From Rhizocola hellebori (GTDB taxonomy: Bacteria; Actinomycetota; Actinomycetes; Mycobacteriales; Micromonosporaceae): DNA of 64,000 bases. The position numbers and the translations under genes were made by a program. Below are positions 1 to 7,603 of this stretch, piece after piece. The stretch covers positions 1-64,000 of the forward strand of contig NZ_BONY01000028.1 of NCBI RefSeq assembly GCF_016862955.1, written 5' to 3'. The notes beneath the pieces were generated by a model. That model was not told where the DNA came from. It made no database searches and saw only the letters and a list, made by a program, of their open reading frames with translations. Within the stretch, counting starts at the first letter, position 1; each line of letters starts with the position of its first letter.

Positions 1-40
1 TGTCTGCGGGAAGCGTTGAGCCGCCGGGCACAATGGTGGG

Positions 41-550
41 GTGCGGATCAGCCTTGTGCTAGGGGACATCACCCAACAGCAGGTCGACGCGATCGTCAAC
101 GCGGCCAACTCCTCGCTGCTGGGTGGCGGCGGCGTCGATGGGGCGATCCACCGCAAGGGCGGCCCGGCGATCCTGGAGGAGTGCCGCAAGCTGCGGGCTT
201 CGCACTATGGCAAGGGACTCGCCACCGGACAGGCGGTGGCGACGACCGCGGGCAACCTGCCCGCGCGCTGGGTCATCCACACCGTCGGTCCCGTCTACAG
301 TGCCACCGACGATCGTTCCGAGCTGCTGGCCTCGTGCCACCATCAGTCCTTGCGCATCGCCGACGAGTTGGGCGCGCAAACGGTGGCATTCCCGGCGATC
401 TCCACCGGTATCTATGGCTGGCCGATGGCGAGCGCCGCAGAGATTGCGCTGCAAGCGGTCCGGTCGGCGAGCACCCGGGTGGCCGAGGTGCGCTTCGTGC
501 TGTTCGACCGGGAAGCGTTGAGCGCCTTCGAGAGCCAGAATCCCGCTTGA
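41..550 (+). CDS. Macro-domain ADP-ribose hydrolase (YmdB/MacroD type)
   Basis: Predicted cytoplasmic macro-domain enzyme that binds ADP-ribose and removes O-acetyl-ADP-ribose or mono-ADP-ribosyl groups. The segment GDITQQQVDAIVNAAN (residues 8-23) carries the conserved Asn, GGGGVDGAIHRKGG (28-41) is the substrate loop of MacroD-type hydrolases, and FPAISTGIYGWP (about 113-124) is the second phosphate loop. At 169 aa it is a single complete domain. The start is GTG. There is no Shine-Dalgarno, but CACAAT at 29-34 ends six bases before the GTG, so a leaderless transcript is likely. A PARG homologue lies 0.6 kb downstream, which supports a role in ADP-ribose turnover. The family is secure; the exact substrate is not. 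Confidence 0.9.
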   Translation: MRISLVLGDITQQQVDAIVNAANSSLLGGGGVDGAIHRKGGPAILEECRKLRASHYGKGLATGQAVATTAGNLPARWVIHTVGPVYSATDDRSELLASCHHQSLRIADELGAQTVAFPAISTGIYGWPMASAAEIALQAVRSASTRVAEVRFVLFDREALSAFESQNPA

Positions 551-664
551 CACATGCGTCTGCCGCACCATACTGATCCGAAAGGCAGAACCGGCGATGG
601 TTGGCGTGCGCCGCGAAGCACGCGTGGAAATGGATGATGAGATGCGGGGTGTGCGCACCCCGGT

Positions 665-1186
665 GTGTTGAGCACGGCCGCCCGGGTCAAGTCGCGTCGA
701 GAGATCAGCAAGGCGCGGCGCAGACGGGCTCACTCCTGTTGGGGTCACCTCATTGCGGCGCCGCTGTGGCCGATGCATGGCGCGAATCTGGGCACGCTGT
801 TGCGCACCTGTGATGCGGTGGGCGCGTGTTTGGCGGTGCCTCCTTTCGGCTGGGTGGACGAAGCGCTGGCCAGAGGTAACACCCTGCGCCATCGCTCATG
901 CCTGCACCGAGTGGGCAATCCGTTGCGGTTTCTGGAAAACGAGCGATTGTCCGGTACCCATATAGTGGGTGTCGAATTGGCGGACGAGGCGATCCGGCTG
1001 GCGGATCTGCCGGTGGCCAGGCGCCGCACGGTGGCGGTGCTCGGGCACGAGCAGACCGGCATCCCGGCCGACGCGATGGAACTGGTGGATGTGGCGGTGG
1101 AGATTCCGATGGTGGGCACCGGGGCGAGCCTGAATGTGGCGGTGGCCGGTTCGCTTGTGCTGTACAGGCTTGCGGGGCTGATGTGA
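665..1186 (+). CDS. TrmH/SpoU-family RNA 2'-O-methyltransferase
   Basis: SPOUT-class methyltransferase expected to use S-adenosylmethionine to methylate a ribose 2'-OH in tRNA or rRNA. The three SpoU motifs are visible: NLGTLLRTCDA (from residue 41), LGHEQTGIP (about 126-134) and IPMVGTGASLNVAVAGSLVL (about 145-164), the last forming the trefoil-knot cofactor site. The N-terminus is short and basic (KSRREISKARRRR) and may contact RNA. At 173 aa it is a minimal SpoU domain. GTG at 665 is the only usable start because an in-frame stop lies at 638-640. Its stop codon overlaps the GTG of the next gene (GTGA), so the two are translationally coupled. The target RNA is unknown. Confidence 0.85.
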   Translation: MLSTAARVKSRREISKARRRRAHSCWGHLIAAPLWPMHGANLGTLLRTCDAVGACLAVPPFGWVDEALARGNTLRHRSCLHRVGNPLRFLENERLSGTHIVGVELADEAIRLADLPVARRRTVAVLGHEQTGIPADAMELVDVAVEIPMVGTGASLNVAVAGSLVLYRLAGLM

Positions 1187-1980
1187 GGGCGCGGCTGCAG
1201 GCCATCGCCGAGGAGACGGTCGCGGTGGTGCAGGCGGGCCGCTACCAGCATCGGCAAGCCGGGACGGTCGAGGTGCCGGGTGTGGCGCAGGCCGTGACCG
1301 GGACAAGGCTTTACCTGCCGGAGGAGCCATTGACCGCTCCGGGTGAGGTCAATGCCGCGCCCCTGATCGAGGTGACCCGGGAGTCGACGCTGGCGGCGGC
1401 GCAGCGGATGGGCCCTGCGGCGGCGGCGCTGGTGTTCGCCTCGGCGCGCAAGCCCGGCGGCGGTTTCCTGACCGGCGCGCAGGCGCAGGAGGAGAGCGTG
1501 GCGCGCTCGTCGGCGCTCTACGCCTGCCTGAGCCAGGCCCACGAGTTCTACGCCTTCCACCGCAACAACCCGGATCTGCGTTACAGCGACCGTGTCATCT
1601 ACTCGCCGAACGTGCCGGTTATCCGAGACGACGCGGGAAACCTTATCGCTGAGCCATTTTGCACGAGTTTTCTGACCGCGGCCGCGCCCAACCTGGGAGC
1701 GATCGAGCTGAACCAGCCGGAGTTCGCCGCCAGCGTGCCCGAGGTGTTGCAGCGGCGCTGCGCACGGGTCCTGCGGGTGGCGGCGGCGCACGGGCATCGC
1801 CGCTTGGTGCTTGGCGCGTGGGGCTGCGGCGTGTTCCGCAACGATCCAGCCACCGTGGCACACGCCTTCGCCGCCGCCTTGGCCGCGGTGAACACGTTTG
1901 ACCACATCGTTTTCGCCATCTACGAACCGAGCCCGCAGAGCGCGACCTATGCGGCCTTCGCGGAGCGCTTCGCCTCGTAG
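1183..1980 (+). CDS. Bacterial-type poly(ADP-ribose) glycohydrolase (TIGR02452/DUF2263)
   Basis: Predicted PARG that cleaves ribose-ribose bonds of poly(ADP-ribose) or related ADP-ribose conjugates. The PARG signature GGG-X6-8-QEE is intact: GGG at residues 92-94 and QEE at 102-104 within KPGGGFLTGAQAQEESVAR. It is known that the Thermomonospora PARG belongs to this family. The C-terminal part has the conserved GAWGCGVFRNDP element. The reading frame stays open upstream to about 898, but the family-like N-terminus begins at GTG 1183, which overlaps the stop of the methyltransferase gene by four bases. The predicted protein is 265 aa, normal for the family. A perfect hairpin terminator follows directly. 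Confidence 0.9.
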   Translation: MRARLQAIAEETVAVVQAGRYQHRQAGTVEVPGVAQAVTGTRLYLPEEPLTAPGEVNAAPLIEVTRESTLAAAQRMGPAAAALVFASARKPGGGFLTGAQAQEESVARSSALYACLSQAHEFYAFHRNNPDLRYSDRVIYSPNVPVIRDDAGNLIAEPFCTSFLTAAAPNLGAIELNQPEFAASVPEVLQRRCARVLRVAAAHGHRRLVLGAWGCGVFRNDPATVAHAFAAALAAVNTFDHIVFAIYEPSPQSATYAAFAERFAS

Positions 1981-1991
1981 CGACAGGGTGT

Positions 1992-2028
1992 GACGGTGAG
2001 GCCGGTGGGAGAAACCGGCCTCACCGTC
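1992..2028. terminator. Bidirectional hairpin terminator
   Basis: A perfect 15-bp stem (GACGGTGAGGCCGGT at 1992-2006 and its complement at 2014-2028) with a 7-nt loop lies exactly between the convergent PARG gene and the gene ending at 2029. It can serve both strands. Confidence 0.9.
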
Positions 2029-2868
2029 TTAAGAAGAAGGTCTTTGGTCGGTGTAGTCGCAGGCTAGGTAGAGCACGTAGGAGTAGACGGCCGCCTGGCG
2101 GACTGCCGAACCCGGCCTGCTGACCTGCAGCACCTGCTCATGGCTGAGCAGATCGCCGGTCTGCGGGTTGAACAAGAGCACATCGCGAAGCTCGCCGCCG
2201 GCCACCGGGCTCGGGCTGGTGGCGCTTACCGCCACGCCGGCTCGGCCCGCCCGGTCGACGACTACCCCGTGAAACTCCAGCCCGTCGGTGTCGGTGAGGA
2301 TCTGTACCACCGCAGCGCGCTGAGCGTTGTCAAGGCAGTGGTTCTTGAACATATTGGAGATCGCCCTCAGATAGTGCTCCGGGCCGGGGAGCCGGTTGCC
2401 CGCCCGTGCGAGCTGCCCAGCCAGGATCTCGGGCAGGGACGACGGTCGCACGAAGTCCAGCGGGTAGGTTCCCGGCGCGAAGTCGCGAATGATTGGCGCG
2501 GCCGACGATGGCGACGGCAACGTAACCCGCAGCTCATGCGCTGACCGATCGGTGGCCCGCCACCGTTGCACCTCTTGCGTCACGCCGCCGGTAGCCTCCG
2601 GAGTGTCGATAGCGGACCAGATCTGTTGCCGCGTATGGAGATAGCGGCCCAACACAGGAGCTTCCCCCGTTTTCACAAGCCCTGCATGTATCTCGCGCAA
2701 TGGTTCTCGGGCCGGTCTGCCCACCGGGATGGCCAGCGGCGAGGGACCCGGCATCGCCGCTGAGGCCGCCGGCACGGCGACCGGACCCCGAGGTCCTGCT
2801 AGCAGGCTGGTCAGCAGCAGCGCTGCCAATGCCGGCCACCGCCGGACCAGGCCATGCTGACGTGTCAA
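2029..2868 (-). CDS. Secreted or anchored CU044_5270-like protein
   Basis: Function unknown. The C-terminus (GDLLSHEQVLQVSRP, then a Tyr-rich YSYVLYLACDYT) matches the C-terminus of the protein at 4405-5463 (GELLSHEQITLLPP, YTLYLECVRT), so the two are paralogues of the CU044_5270 family. Here the cytoplasmic N-terminal part is missing: the protein opens with MTRQHGLVRRWPALAALLL, a basic segment plus one hydrophobic helix that reads as a signal peptide or anchor, followed by about 240 residues outside the membrane. The start is TTG at 2868, chosen because AGAGGAGG stands four bases upstream. The nearby ECF sigma factor at 3881 may control it, which is an inference. Confidence 0.7.
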   Translation of the reverse strand: MTRQHGLVRRWPALAALLLTSLLAGPRGPVAVPAASAAMPGPSPLAIPVGRPAREPLREIHAGLVKTGEAPVLGRYLHTRQQIWSAIDTPEATGGVTQEVQRWRATDRSAHELRVTLPSPSSAAPIIRDFAPGTYPLDFVRPSSLPEILAGQLARAGNRLPGPEHYLRAISNMFKNHCLDNAQRAAVVQILTDTDGLEFHGVVVDRAGRAGVAVSATSPSPVAGGELRDVLLFNPQTGDLLSHEQVLQVSRPGSAVRQAAVYSYVLYLACDYTDQRPSS

Positions 2869-3169
2869 TGGACCTCCTCTTTCAGCTCGCTGAGGGCTTT
2901 CGCCGAACGCGCCCGACAGCGTTCATGAATCAAATGTCTGTCGAGGACCTTGCTGTGACCAGCTGAAAGACGTTTCTGATCGATCCTATTGCGGCCCTGA
3001 TCAGGGAGGGTTGATCGATACGATCGAGTGAGTGAACTTAGTGAATATGAATGACAATGATTCACTCGTCGTCATCTTTCCGAACGGCTAGTGCAAGAAG
3101 CCTGGAAGGCACCTACCTTGACAGGCCACGCGCGCGCATTCGAACTCCCCACGATGAACGGAGGAACCA
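2869..3169. promoter_or_regulatory. Divergent regulatory region, relatively AT-rich
   Basis: This 301-nt gap between the divergent genes starting at 2868 (minus) and 3170 (plus) has no coding potential I can support. It is AT-rich for this genome between about 2930 and 3070. An inverted repeat CGAGTGA (3025-3031) / TCACTCG (3062-3068) encloses a second pair, GTGAAT (3041-3046) / ATTCAC (3060-3065). GATCGAT occurs near both ends of the AT-rich part. These look like operators for both genes, but the binding protein cannot be named. Confidence 0.5.
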
Positions 3170-3697
3170 ATGAACACCCGATCGCGCCACGCTGGTGTGC
3201 TGGCGGCGATGGCCTCAGCTCTGATGGTGATCGCCCTGGCGATGCCGTCGGCCGCTGCCCCGCCCTCAACCACGCCAGTGCAGGCGCAGATCAACGCTTA
3301 CCTGGCAGCTTATCCCGGCGGCACGCAAATCAACGCTACTGAGATTAGCTACGCCAACGGCAAGTTCGTCATGACCTTTGTGACTGCGGGAATGGGCATT
3401 GCGGCGGCCGACTGTCCGTCGGGCTGGTTCTGCTTCTACGATCAGGTCAATTTCGGTTACCCGCGTGGCAAGCTTTCCAGCTGCGGCTGGCAAGACCTGT
3501 CCTGGTGGGGCTGGCAGGACCGCACCGAATCGGTTCACTACAACATGTCGTCGGGAAGCGTGTCCTTCATCAACCACTGGACGGAACCGGATCACTCACT
3601 CGACTACACGCTGTTCACCATCAGCACGAGCTCGCGCACTGACAACGACGTCGCGCCGTACCGCAATATGGCCGATCACGTCTACCGCTTCTGCTGA
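3170..3697 (+). CDS. Secreted peptidase inhibitor, family I36 (SMPI-like)
   Basis: Predicted extracellular protease inhibitor of the beta/gamma-crystallin-like I36 family, whose type member inhibits metalloproteases. It has a Sec signal peptide (basic N-terminus, hydrophobic core, cut near SAAAPP, about residue 28). The I36 core is clear at about 83-145: CPSGWFCFYDQVNFGYPRG, LSSCGWQDL and a DRTESVHY strand. The Cys pairs would form disulfides after export. ATG 3170 has GGAGGAACC upstream. It is read toward the ECF sigma factor gene and could belong to its regulon (inference). The family is well supported; the target protease is unknown. Confidence 0.8.
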   Translation: MNTRSRHAGVLAAMASALMVIALAMPSAAAPPSTTPVQAQINAYLAAYPGGTQINATEISYANGKFVMTFVTAGMGIAAADCPSGWFCFYDQVNFGYPRGKLSSCGWQDLSWWGWQDRTESVHYNMSSGSVSFINHWTEPDHSLDYTLFTISTSSRTDNDVAPYRNMADHVYRFC

Positions 3698-3880
3698 TCA
3701 CCCACACACCGCCCGGCCGCTTGGTCGCCGCCACCCCCATCGGGAGAGCGGACGCCCGGCCGGGCGACTTCGTACCCGGCATGTCACAGTTCCGGCGTTG
3801 GCAGACATGTCATCGATGAATACGCACCCAAAGTAAGTGGATAGTCACAGGTCAGCCGCTGTTGGGATTGGAGACCATCT

Positions 3881-4402
3881 TTGCCTAGCGAGGAGGCGCG
3901 CGACGAAGCGTGGCACGACGCGCTGGTCCAGAGACATTCCGAGGCGATCAAAAGAATGTTGGCACGCAAGCTCAACGGCGACGTTCATACGGCCGAGGAG
4001 CTCCTTCAAGAGACCTTCCTGACCGCGTGGCTCAAGCGTCATGACCTGACCGAGGATCCGATCCGATGGCTCTACGTCACAGCCGGCCTGCACCTGGAGA
4101 ACTACCGCCGCTACCAGCGCAGGCGCCCGACAGTTGAGCTGAGCGCGGTGGAGATCCCGATGCGTTACGCCGCACCGGCGGCCGATCAGACCGACCATCT
4201 GGACCTGCGCAAGGCACTGGAAAAACTGTCCGAAAAGGACAGACTCATCATCGATTACCGGTTCTACGAAGGCCTGACCGATGAGCAGATCGCGCTCAGA
4301 CTCGACCTCAGCACGGTGACAGTCCGCAAGCGGGTGTCACGTGCGCTGGGCCGGGCCCGGGCACTCCTGCCGCCCGACTGGGATCCCGACGCGAAAGGCT
4401 AG
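3881..4402 (+). CDS. ECF-type RNA polymerase sigma factor
   Basis: Sigma-70 family factor of the extracytoplasmic-function type, 173 aa. Region 2 spans about residues 10-75 (AEELLQETFLTAWLKRHDL is the region 2.2 helix). Region 4 spans about 110-165, with a helix-turn-helix around YEGLTDEQIALRLDLSTVTV followed by RKRVSRALGRARALL. The start is TTG, supported by GGAGA upstream; an in-frame TAG at 3842-3844 rules out any start before it. Two bases after its stop begins a membrane protein, the usual place of an anti-sigma partner. The 180 nt upstream contain the direct repeat ATGTCA (3781 and 3808), a possible autoregulatory site. Confidence 0.88.
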   Translation: MPSEEARDEAWHDALVQRHSEAIKRMLARKLNGDVHTAEELLQETFLTAWLKRHDLTEDPIRWLYVTAGLHLENYRRYQRRRPTVELSAVEIPMRYAAPAADQTDHLDLRKALEKLSEKDRLIIDYRFYEGLTDEQIALRLDLSTVTVRKRVSRALGRARALLPPDWDPDAKG

Positions 4403-4404
4403 CC

Positions 4405-5463
4405 ATGACCACCGACTTTGATAACAAAGATGACTATTTGGTACGGCGTGCGTGGGAACTCCTCGATCCGTTGCGCGACATCGAGGTTCCGCCCATGACC
4501 GTGACGGCTGCCGAGCTTCGACGGCGCGCCGAGCAAAGACACCACGGCCCACGCGTGTGGTGGTTGTGGCATCAGCGTGCCCTGATGACCCGCAGACGGA
4601 TGATGACCCTGGCCACGGCGGGCGTCGCGCTGGCCGTCGCGATCGGGGCGGTCGTCTTCACGGTCACCCTCGCCGCCAGCCCGGCCGTGGCCGCGCCCGC
4701 CCCGCTGACCATGGACACCAGCGACTCCCCGCCCTCGGCGCGTGCCTGGCTCACCTCGACCGCGGCCGCTCTGACCACTTTGGACGCAGGCGTCGACCGG
4801 CCCAACACCTATGTCCACCTTCAGCGCTGGACGATCGACACCACGAGCCCGGCGCTGGAGCTGTTCGCCTCCGACGAGCGGCTGTGGTGGCGCCCCGACC
4901 TGGCGGCGGTCACCGCTCACACCAAGCTGCCGGCCCAGCCGTCGGGTAAACAGGCTGCCCAATGGCTGCTCGGGCCGCCCAACACCGCGGCCACCGAGGT
5001 GGTTCACCATCCCAGCGGCAGCTACTCGCTATTGGTCGACAGGCCCGCGGCCGACGTGGCCACCCTCGAACGCCAACTGGAAAGCCAAGAGCCGGCCAGC
5101 AACGGGCCTCAGGCAACCCTGCGTGCCGTCGCGGCCTTCGCCCAGTTCCATTACCTCGGCGCTCGGCAGCGAGCGGCGGCCCTGCTGGCGCTGGCCGATG
5201 TCGAGGGCATCCGATGGCGCGGCAAGACCACCGATCGCGCCGGACGCCCGGGCTTCGCGATCAGCGTGGACAGCCGGCCCGGCCCCGGTGGGTCGGTAAG
5301 AGACGTGCTTGTCTACGACCTGTCCGGCGAGCTGCTGAGCCACGAGCAGATCACTCTGCTGCCGCCGGTCGGCTTCGCGGTGCCGCGTTACACCGTCACG
5401 GCTTACACGCTCTACCTGGAGTGTGTGCGCACGCTCGACTTCGGTCCGGCGACTCAAGCCTGA
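4405..5463 (+). CDS. CU044_5270-family membrane protein, likely sigma partner
   Basis: Single-pass membrane protein of 352 aa encoded two bases after the ECF sigma gene, so probably co-translated. Residues 1-60 are cytoplasmic and charged (WELLDPLRDIEVPPMTV, then RRRAEQRHHGPR). One membrane helix follows at about 68-92 (TLATAGVALAVAIGAVVF). About 255 residues then lie outside. The family is a common neighbour of actinobacterial sigma factors and is thought to act as an anti-sigma or sensor, though I see no classic zinc-binding HXXXCXXC motif. Its extracellular part matches the protein at 2029-2868. The sensed signal is unknown. Confidence 0.75.
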   Translation: MTTDFDNKDDYLVRRAWELLDPLRDIEVPPMTVTAAELRRRAEQRHHGPRVWWLWHQRALMTRRRMMTLATAGVALAVAIGAVVFTVTLAASPAVAAPAPLTMDTSDSPPSARAWLTSTAAALTTLDAGVDRPNTYVHLQRWTIDTTSPALELFASDERLWWRPDLAAVTAHTKLPAQPSGKQAAQWLLGPPNTAATEVVHHPSGSYSLLVDRPAADVATLERQLESQEPASNGPQATLRAVAAFAQFHYLGARQRAAALLALADVEGIRWRGKTTDRAGRPGFAISVDSRPGPGGSVRDVLVYDLSGELLSHEQITLLPPVGFAVPRYTVTAYTLYLECVRTLDFGPATQA

Positions 5464-5496
5464 TTCGAGCCGAGGTGTGGCGGGTAACACCGAAGA

Positions 5497-5925
5497 ATGG
5501 CACAAACCTTCACCGCAACGAGCAGCTTGATCATCAAGGCTGAACCGTCCGCGGTCTGGGCCGCGCTCAGTGACCCGGAAACGGTCAGCAAGGCCTTCTT
5601 CGGCGCAAAGGTCGACACCGACTGGCAGCCCGGAAGCCCGATCACTTTCAGCGGACAGTGGCAGGGCAAATCATTCGAGGACAAAGGTGAAGTGCTCGAG
5701 AACACGCCTGCGCAGACGCTGCGGTTCACCCACTTCAGCCCGCTCACCGGCCAGCCTGACGTGCCGGAGAACTACCACACCGTGACCTTCAAGTTGGCAC
5801 CCGAATCTGGTGGTACTCGGGTGACCATCGTGCAGACCAACGCGGCGAGCGAGCAGGAGCGGCAGCATTCCGAGGAGAACTGGGCACAGGTGCTCAGCGC
5901 TCTGCGGGAAGCTGTCGAGCGCTGA
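5497..5925 (+). CDS. SRPBCC/AHSA1-type START-domain protein
   Basis: Small cytoplasmic protein of 142 aa with the helix-grip fold of the AHSA1/polyketide-cyclase group. Typical elements are the opening strand and helix (SSLIIKAEPSAVWAALSDPETVSKAFFG), the middle strands (PITFSGQWQGKSFEDKGEVL) and the C-terminal helix (EENWAQVLSALREAVE). Such domains hold a hydrophobic ligand; the ligand cannot be read from sequence. ATG 5497 has no Shine-Dalgarno but TAACAC (5485-5490) ends six bases before it, so a leaderless transcript from its own promoter is likely. It ends one base from a convergent gene. Confidence 0.82.
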   Translation: MAQTFTATSSLIIKAEPSAVWAALSDPETVSKAFFGAKVDTDWQPGSPITFSGQWQGKSFEDKGEVLENTPAQTLRFTHFSPLTGQPDVPENYHTVTFKLAPESGGTRVTIVQTNAASEQERQHSEENWAQVLSALREAVER

Positions 5926-5926
5926 G

Positions 5927-6217
5927 TTACGAGCAGTCCCGGCACACGGTGGACTCCGCTGACGCGCGCTGGTTCCGGTGCTGAACCAGGAAACAGCGCG
6001 AGCAACGGAACTCGTCGGCCTGCATGGGGACCACGGTCATCGTCAGCTCCTCGTCGAGCTGTTCTGCGCCCGGGAGTTCAAAGTTCTCCGCGAGATCCAG
6101 CTCGTCGATGTCGACGGTGGCCGATTGTGTTGAGGCACGCCGAGCCTGAAGCTCCTCGAGACTGTCGTCGCCGGCTATCGGCGAGCGTGGTGCGTCGTAG
6201 TCTGTGGTTGATGCCAT
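5927..6217 (-). CDS. DUF4193 zinc-ribbon protein
   Basis: Short acidic actinobacterial protein of 96 aa. The family layout is clear: an N-terminal TDYDAPR motif, a DSLEELQARR helix, an acidic middle with the FELPGA element, then a zinc ribbon CSRCFLVQHRNQ...CRDC with two CXXC pairs. Homologues are near-universal in Actinomycetota, of unknown function, and have been compared with RNA polymerase-binding proteins; that comparison is not tested here. ATG 6217 is preceded by a strong AAAGGAGGG. It supports placing the organism in Actinomycetota. Confidence 0.9.
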   Translation of the reverse strand: MASTTDYDAPRSPIAGDDSLEELQARRASTQSATVDIDELDLAENFELPGAEQLDEELTMTVVPMQADEFRCSRCFLVQHRNQRASAESTVCRDCS

Positions 6218-6354
6218 CTATATCCCTCCTTTGGTGCGCCCTGATAACACGCGCCCGACGATAGGTATTCCGCCTAGAGCCGGATCTTAGAAGGGAAATT
6301 CTGTAGCACCTTGGTAAGACGCGCGGGTGATCTCTGTCGGGAATTGGAGCGACA

Positions 6355-7458
6355 CTAGACCGGCTGACAGTGTTGCGCAATGATGCGCTCGATTTCGGCC
6401 AGGGCGAAAGCGGCCAGCTGTTGCTGGGCGGCCTCGGCCTCAGGATTGGTCTCGGCCAGATCGCCCAGCACAATGATGTTCTCGTCGTTGAGTGTGGTGC
6501 CCGGCGCAGTGTAGTTGAAGCTGCCCACGATGGTGACACGCTCATCGATCACCATCAGTTTGTGATGGATCTTGCGGACTCCGGTTCCCGGTTTGTTCTC
6601 GAAGAGCGCAACTCCTGCCGCCTTCAACGGCTGGGTCGCGGCCCACTTCTGCGAGCCCTGCATCCGGTCGAGCACGCCGCGCATGCGCGGGATGGAGCCG
6701 ACGAGCCGGATCATCGTGTCGTCGATGCCGGAGGACTGGGCGAAGGTGAACATCGCGAAGTCCACGCTAGACGTTGATTTGAGCATTTGTTTCATGATTT
6801 CCATCTCGGGGCCGTGCTGCGGCGCGAAGAGTGGCTTGACCCGGATCTTGGCAAGGTTCCTTTCCATGGGCCGGGCTTGGACTCTCTCGTTCAGTTCGCC
6901 AAACGTGCCCGAGCGCATGCTGGCGAACTCGGTCACGTACTGACTGGCGATCTGCTGTCCACGCAGGACGACCAGATGGTTGAGGTTGTTCCCGCGCAGA
7001 TTCGCCGGGCCGGTGACCGGATTGGTGCCGGTGTCGGTCTGCGTGAAGTTGGCCGAGCCGGTGAGCACGGCCGCGGACGGCGTTCCCGGGTCGCGGATGG
7101 CAAACTTCTGGTGGAAGATGGCCGGGTTGAGGTCGGTGATGACGTCGACCCCCGCGCGCAGCAGCGCCGAGTGGATCTCCCGATTGACCTCGTTGTCGCC
7201 GCCGGCCGCCCATGGATCCGTCAGCGGCTTTTCCTGTACCAGATAATCGCCCTCCAAAATGAGCTGGACTCGCACTCCCCGCCGCTTGGCCGCGATGATG
7301 GCCTCGGCGATCGGGCGGGAGTCGAGCTCCTGAACCGCGATCATGAGGGTTTCCTTGGCGCCGCCAAGGAATTCGCGGATCACCGCATCGAGGTCGTCGG
7401 GTCCACCTAGGATGGTCGGCCCGCAATACAGTTCCACCGCACCCAAATCCACACCCAT
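6355..7458 (-). CDS. Phospholipase D-like (HKD) domain protein
   Basis: Intracellular member of the PLD superfamily with two HKD half-sites. The first is HQKFAIRD followed by LTGSANFT (about residues 117-140); the second is HHKLMVIDERVTIVGSFNYT (about 303-322). Each provides the His, Lys and the downstream Ser/Asn that form one composite active site for phosphodiester transfer. Substrates in the family range from phospholipids to nucleic acid ends. At 367 aa it has no signal peptide, which argues against a secreted phospholipase. GACAAT (7465-7470) ends six bases before the ATG and there is no ribosome binding site, so it is probably leaderless. No helicase or restriction partner is adjacent. 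Confidence 0.85.
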   Translation of the reverse strand: MGVDLGAVELYCGPTILGGPDDLDAVIREFLGGAKETLMIAVQELDSRPIAEAIIAAKRRGVRVQLILEGDYLVQEKPLTDPWAAGGDNEVNREIHSALLRAGVDVITDLNPAIFHQKFAIRDPGTPSAAVLTGSANFTQTDTGTNPVTGPANLRGNNLNHLVVLRGQQIASQYVTEFASMRSGTFGELNERVQARPMERNLAKIRVKPLFAPQHGPEMEIMKQMLKSTSSVDFAMFTFAQSSGIDDTMIRLVGSIPRMRGVLDRMQGSQKWAATQPLKAAGVALFENKPGTGVRKIHHKLMVIDERVTIVGSFNYTAPGTTLNDENIIVLGDLAETNPEAEAAQQQLAAFALAEIERIIAQHCQPV

Positions 7459-7603
7459 GATCGCATTGTCCCACGGCTGAGCTGGGCTTTCGACGGTCTG
7501 GACTGTCGGATCACGGGCAGACTACCCCCGCCTCGCCGGTGTTAAACGCGACCGCGCGGCGGGTAACCCATCGGGGCAAAGGATCACTCGGTGGGAGTCA
7601 AGA

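Noticed and set aside
597-671. A 24-codon frame ending at TGA over the start of the methyltransferase gene
   Set aside because: Could be a coupled leader peptide, but the ribosome binding site is poor and nothing supports expression.
3753-3766. CGCCCGGCCGGGCG palindrome after the I36 inhibitor gene as a terminator
   Set aside because: It has no loop and no T-run and may be composition-driven; too weak to call.
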